6,218 nucleotides of DNA. It comes from Ignavibacteriales bacterium. GTDB taxonomy: Bacteria > Bacteroidota > Ignavibacteria > Ignavibacteriales > Melioribacteraceae. The notes beneath the pieces were generated by a model that was not told the DNA's origin, made no database searches, and saw only the letters and a program-made list of their open reading frames with translations. Shown here piece after piece: positions 6,178 through 6,218 of this stretch; the stretch's first letter is position 1; each line of letters opens with the position of its first letter. Location of the stretch: assembly GCA_007280825.1 (NCBI GenBank), contig QYQI01000146.1, positions 1 through 6,218 of the forward strand, read 5' to 3'. Made by a program: the position numbers and the translations under genes.

Positions 6178-6218
6178 ATGTCCCTTATACACATCTCCGA
6201 TCCCACGAGACTCCTGAG
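6178..6218. other. Illumina Nextera adapter read-through plus partial i7 index (artefact, not genomic)
   Basis: Bases 6178-6211 align without gaps to the 34-base Nextera read-through sequence (19-base Tn5 mosaic end followed by the CCGAGCCCACGAGAC tail), with 31 of 34 identical. The mismatches are at 6178, 6183 and 6201. Bases 6212-6218, TCCTGAG, equal the first seven bases of the Nextera i7 index known as N704 (TCCTGAGC). The reverse strand from 6206 reads MGSEMCIRD, a peptide familiar from adapter-contaminated database entries. This block should be trimmed before any gene calling. Confidence 0.95.

Noticed and set aside
5871..6206. Minus-strand open frame beginning MGSEMCIRD
   Set aside because: Its first nine residues are translated Nextera adapter, and the rest is antisense to the IS1634 transposase.
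6178..6218. C-terminal extension of the transposase (VPYTHLRSHETPE)
   Set aside because: These residues are encoded by adapter and index bases, not by the element.

Overview
The window looks like the end of a contig from an AT-rich bacterium, most plausibly a Bacteroidota or a related phylum. The reasons are A-rich leaders with no clear Shine-Dalgarno before most starts, TAnnTTTG-type -7 boxes near position 5300-5530, and the codon use. No rRNA, tRNA or CRISPR is present to fix the taxonomy, so this is inference.

Layout. Positions 1-181 hold the tail of an unidentified upstream reading frame, or a small gene. Positions 209-5270 hold five complete same-strand genes that read as one surface-sugar operon: a PseB-type UDP-GlcNAc 4,6-dehydratase (209-1207), an RmlD-like extended SDR reductase (1253-2176), two Gfo/Idh/MocA oxidoreductases overlapping by 11 bases (2257-3204 and 3194-4141), and a nucleotidyltransferase with an N-terminal CBS-domain pair (4221-5270, PtmE-like). 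Positions 5271-5555 contain no intact gene. They carry the apparent left end of an ISL3-family insertion sequence (candidate terminal repeat plus the first 11 codons of its transposase) and a possible promoter. Positions 5556-6177 are the N-terminal third of an IS1634-family (IS4-like DDE) transposase. The last 41 bases (about 6178-6218) are not genomic: they match the Illumina Nextera read-through adapter followed by seven bases of an i7 index.

How the genes fit together. PseB makes a UDP-4-keto-6-deoxy-amino sugar. The SDR and the two Gfo/Idh proteins are the kind of enzymes that reduce or oxidise keto groups on such sugars. The CBS-nucleotidyltransferase activates a sugar-1-phosphate. Combinations like this are found in loci for nonulosonic acids (pseudaminic, legionaminic, sialic-like) and other modified sugars of flagella, LPS or capsule. 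The PLP aminotransferase, acetyltransferase, NeuB-type synthase and CMP-transferase that would prove a nonulosonate pathway are not in the window, so the end product is open. The right side of the locus is a mobile-element junction at which the assembly stops.

The most secure unusual observation is the adapter at the right end. The most interesting biological ones are the sugar gene set, the non-canonical catalytic motifs in the paired Gfo/Idh proteins, and the nested IS remnants.
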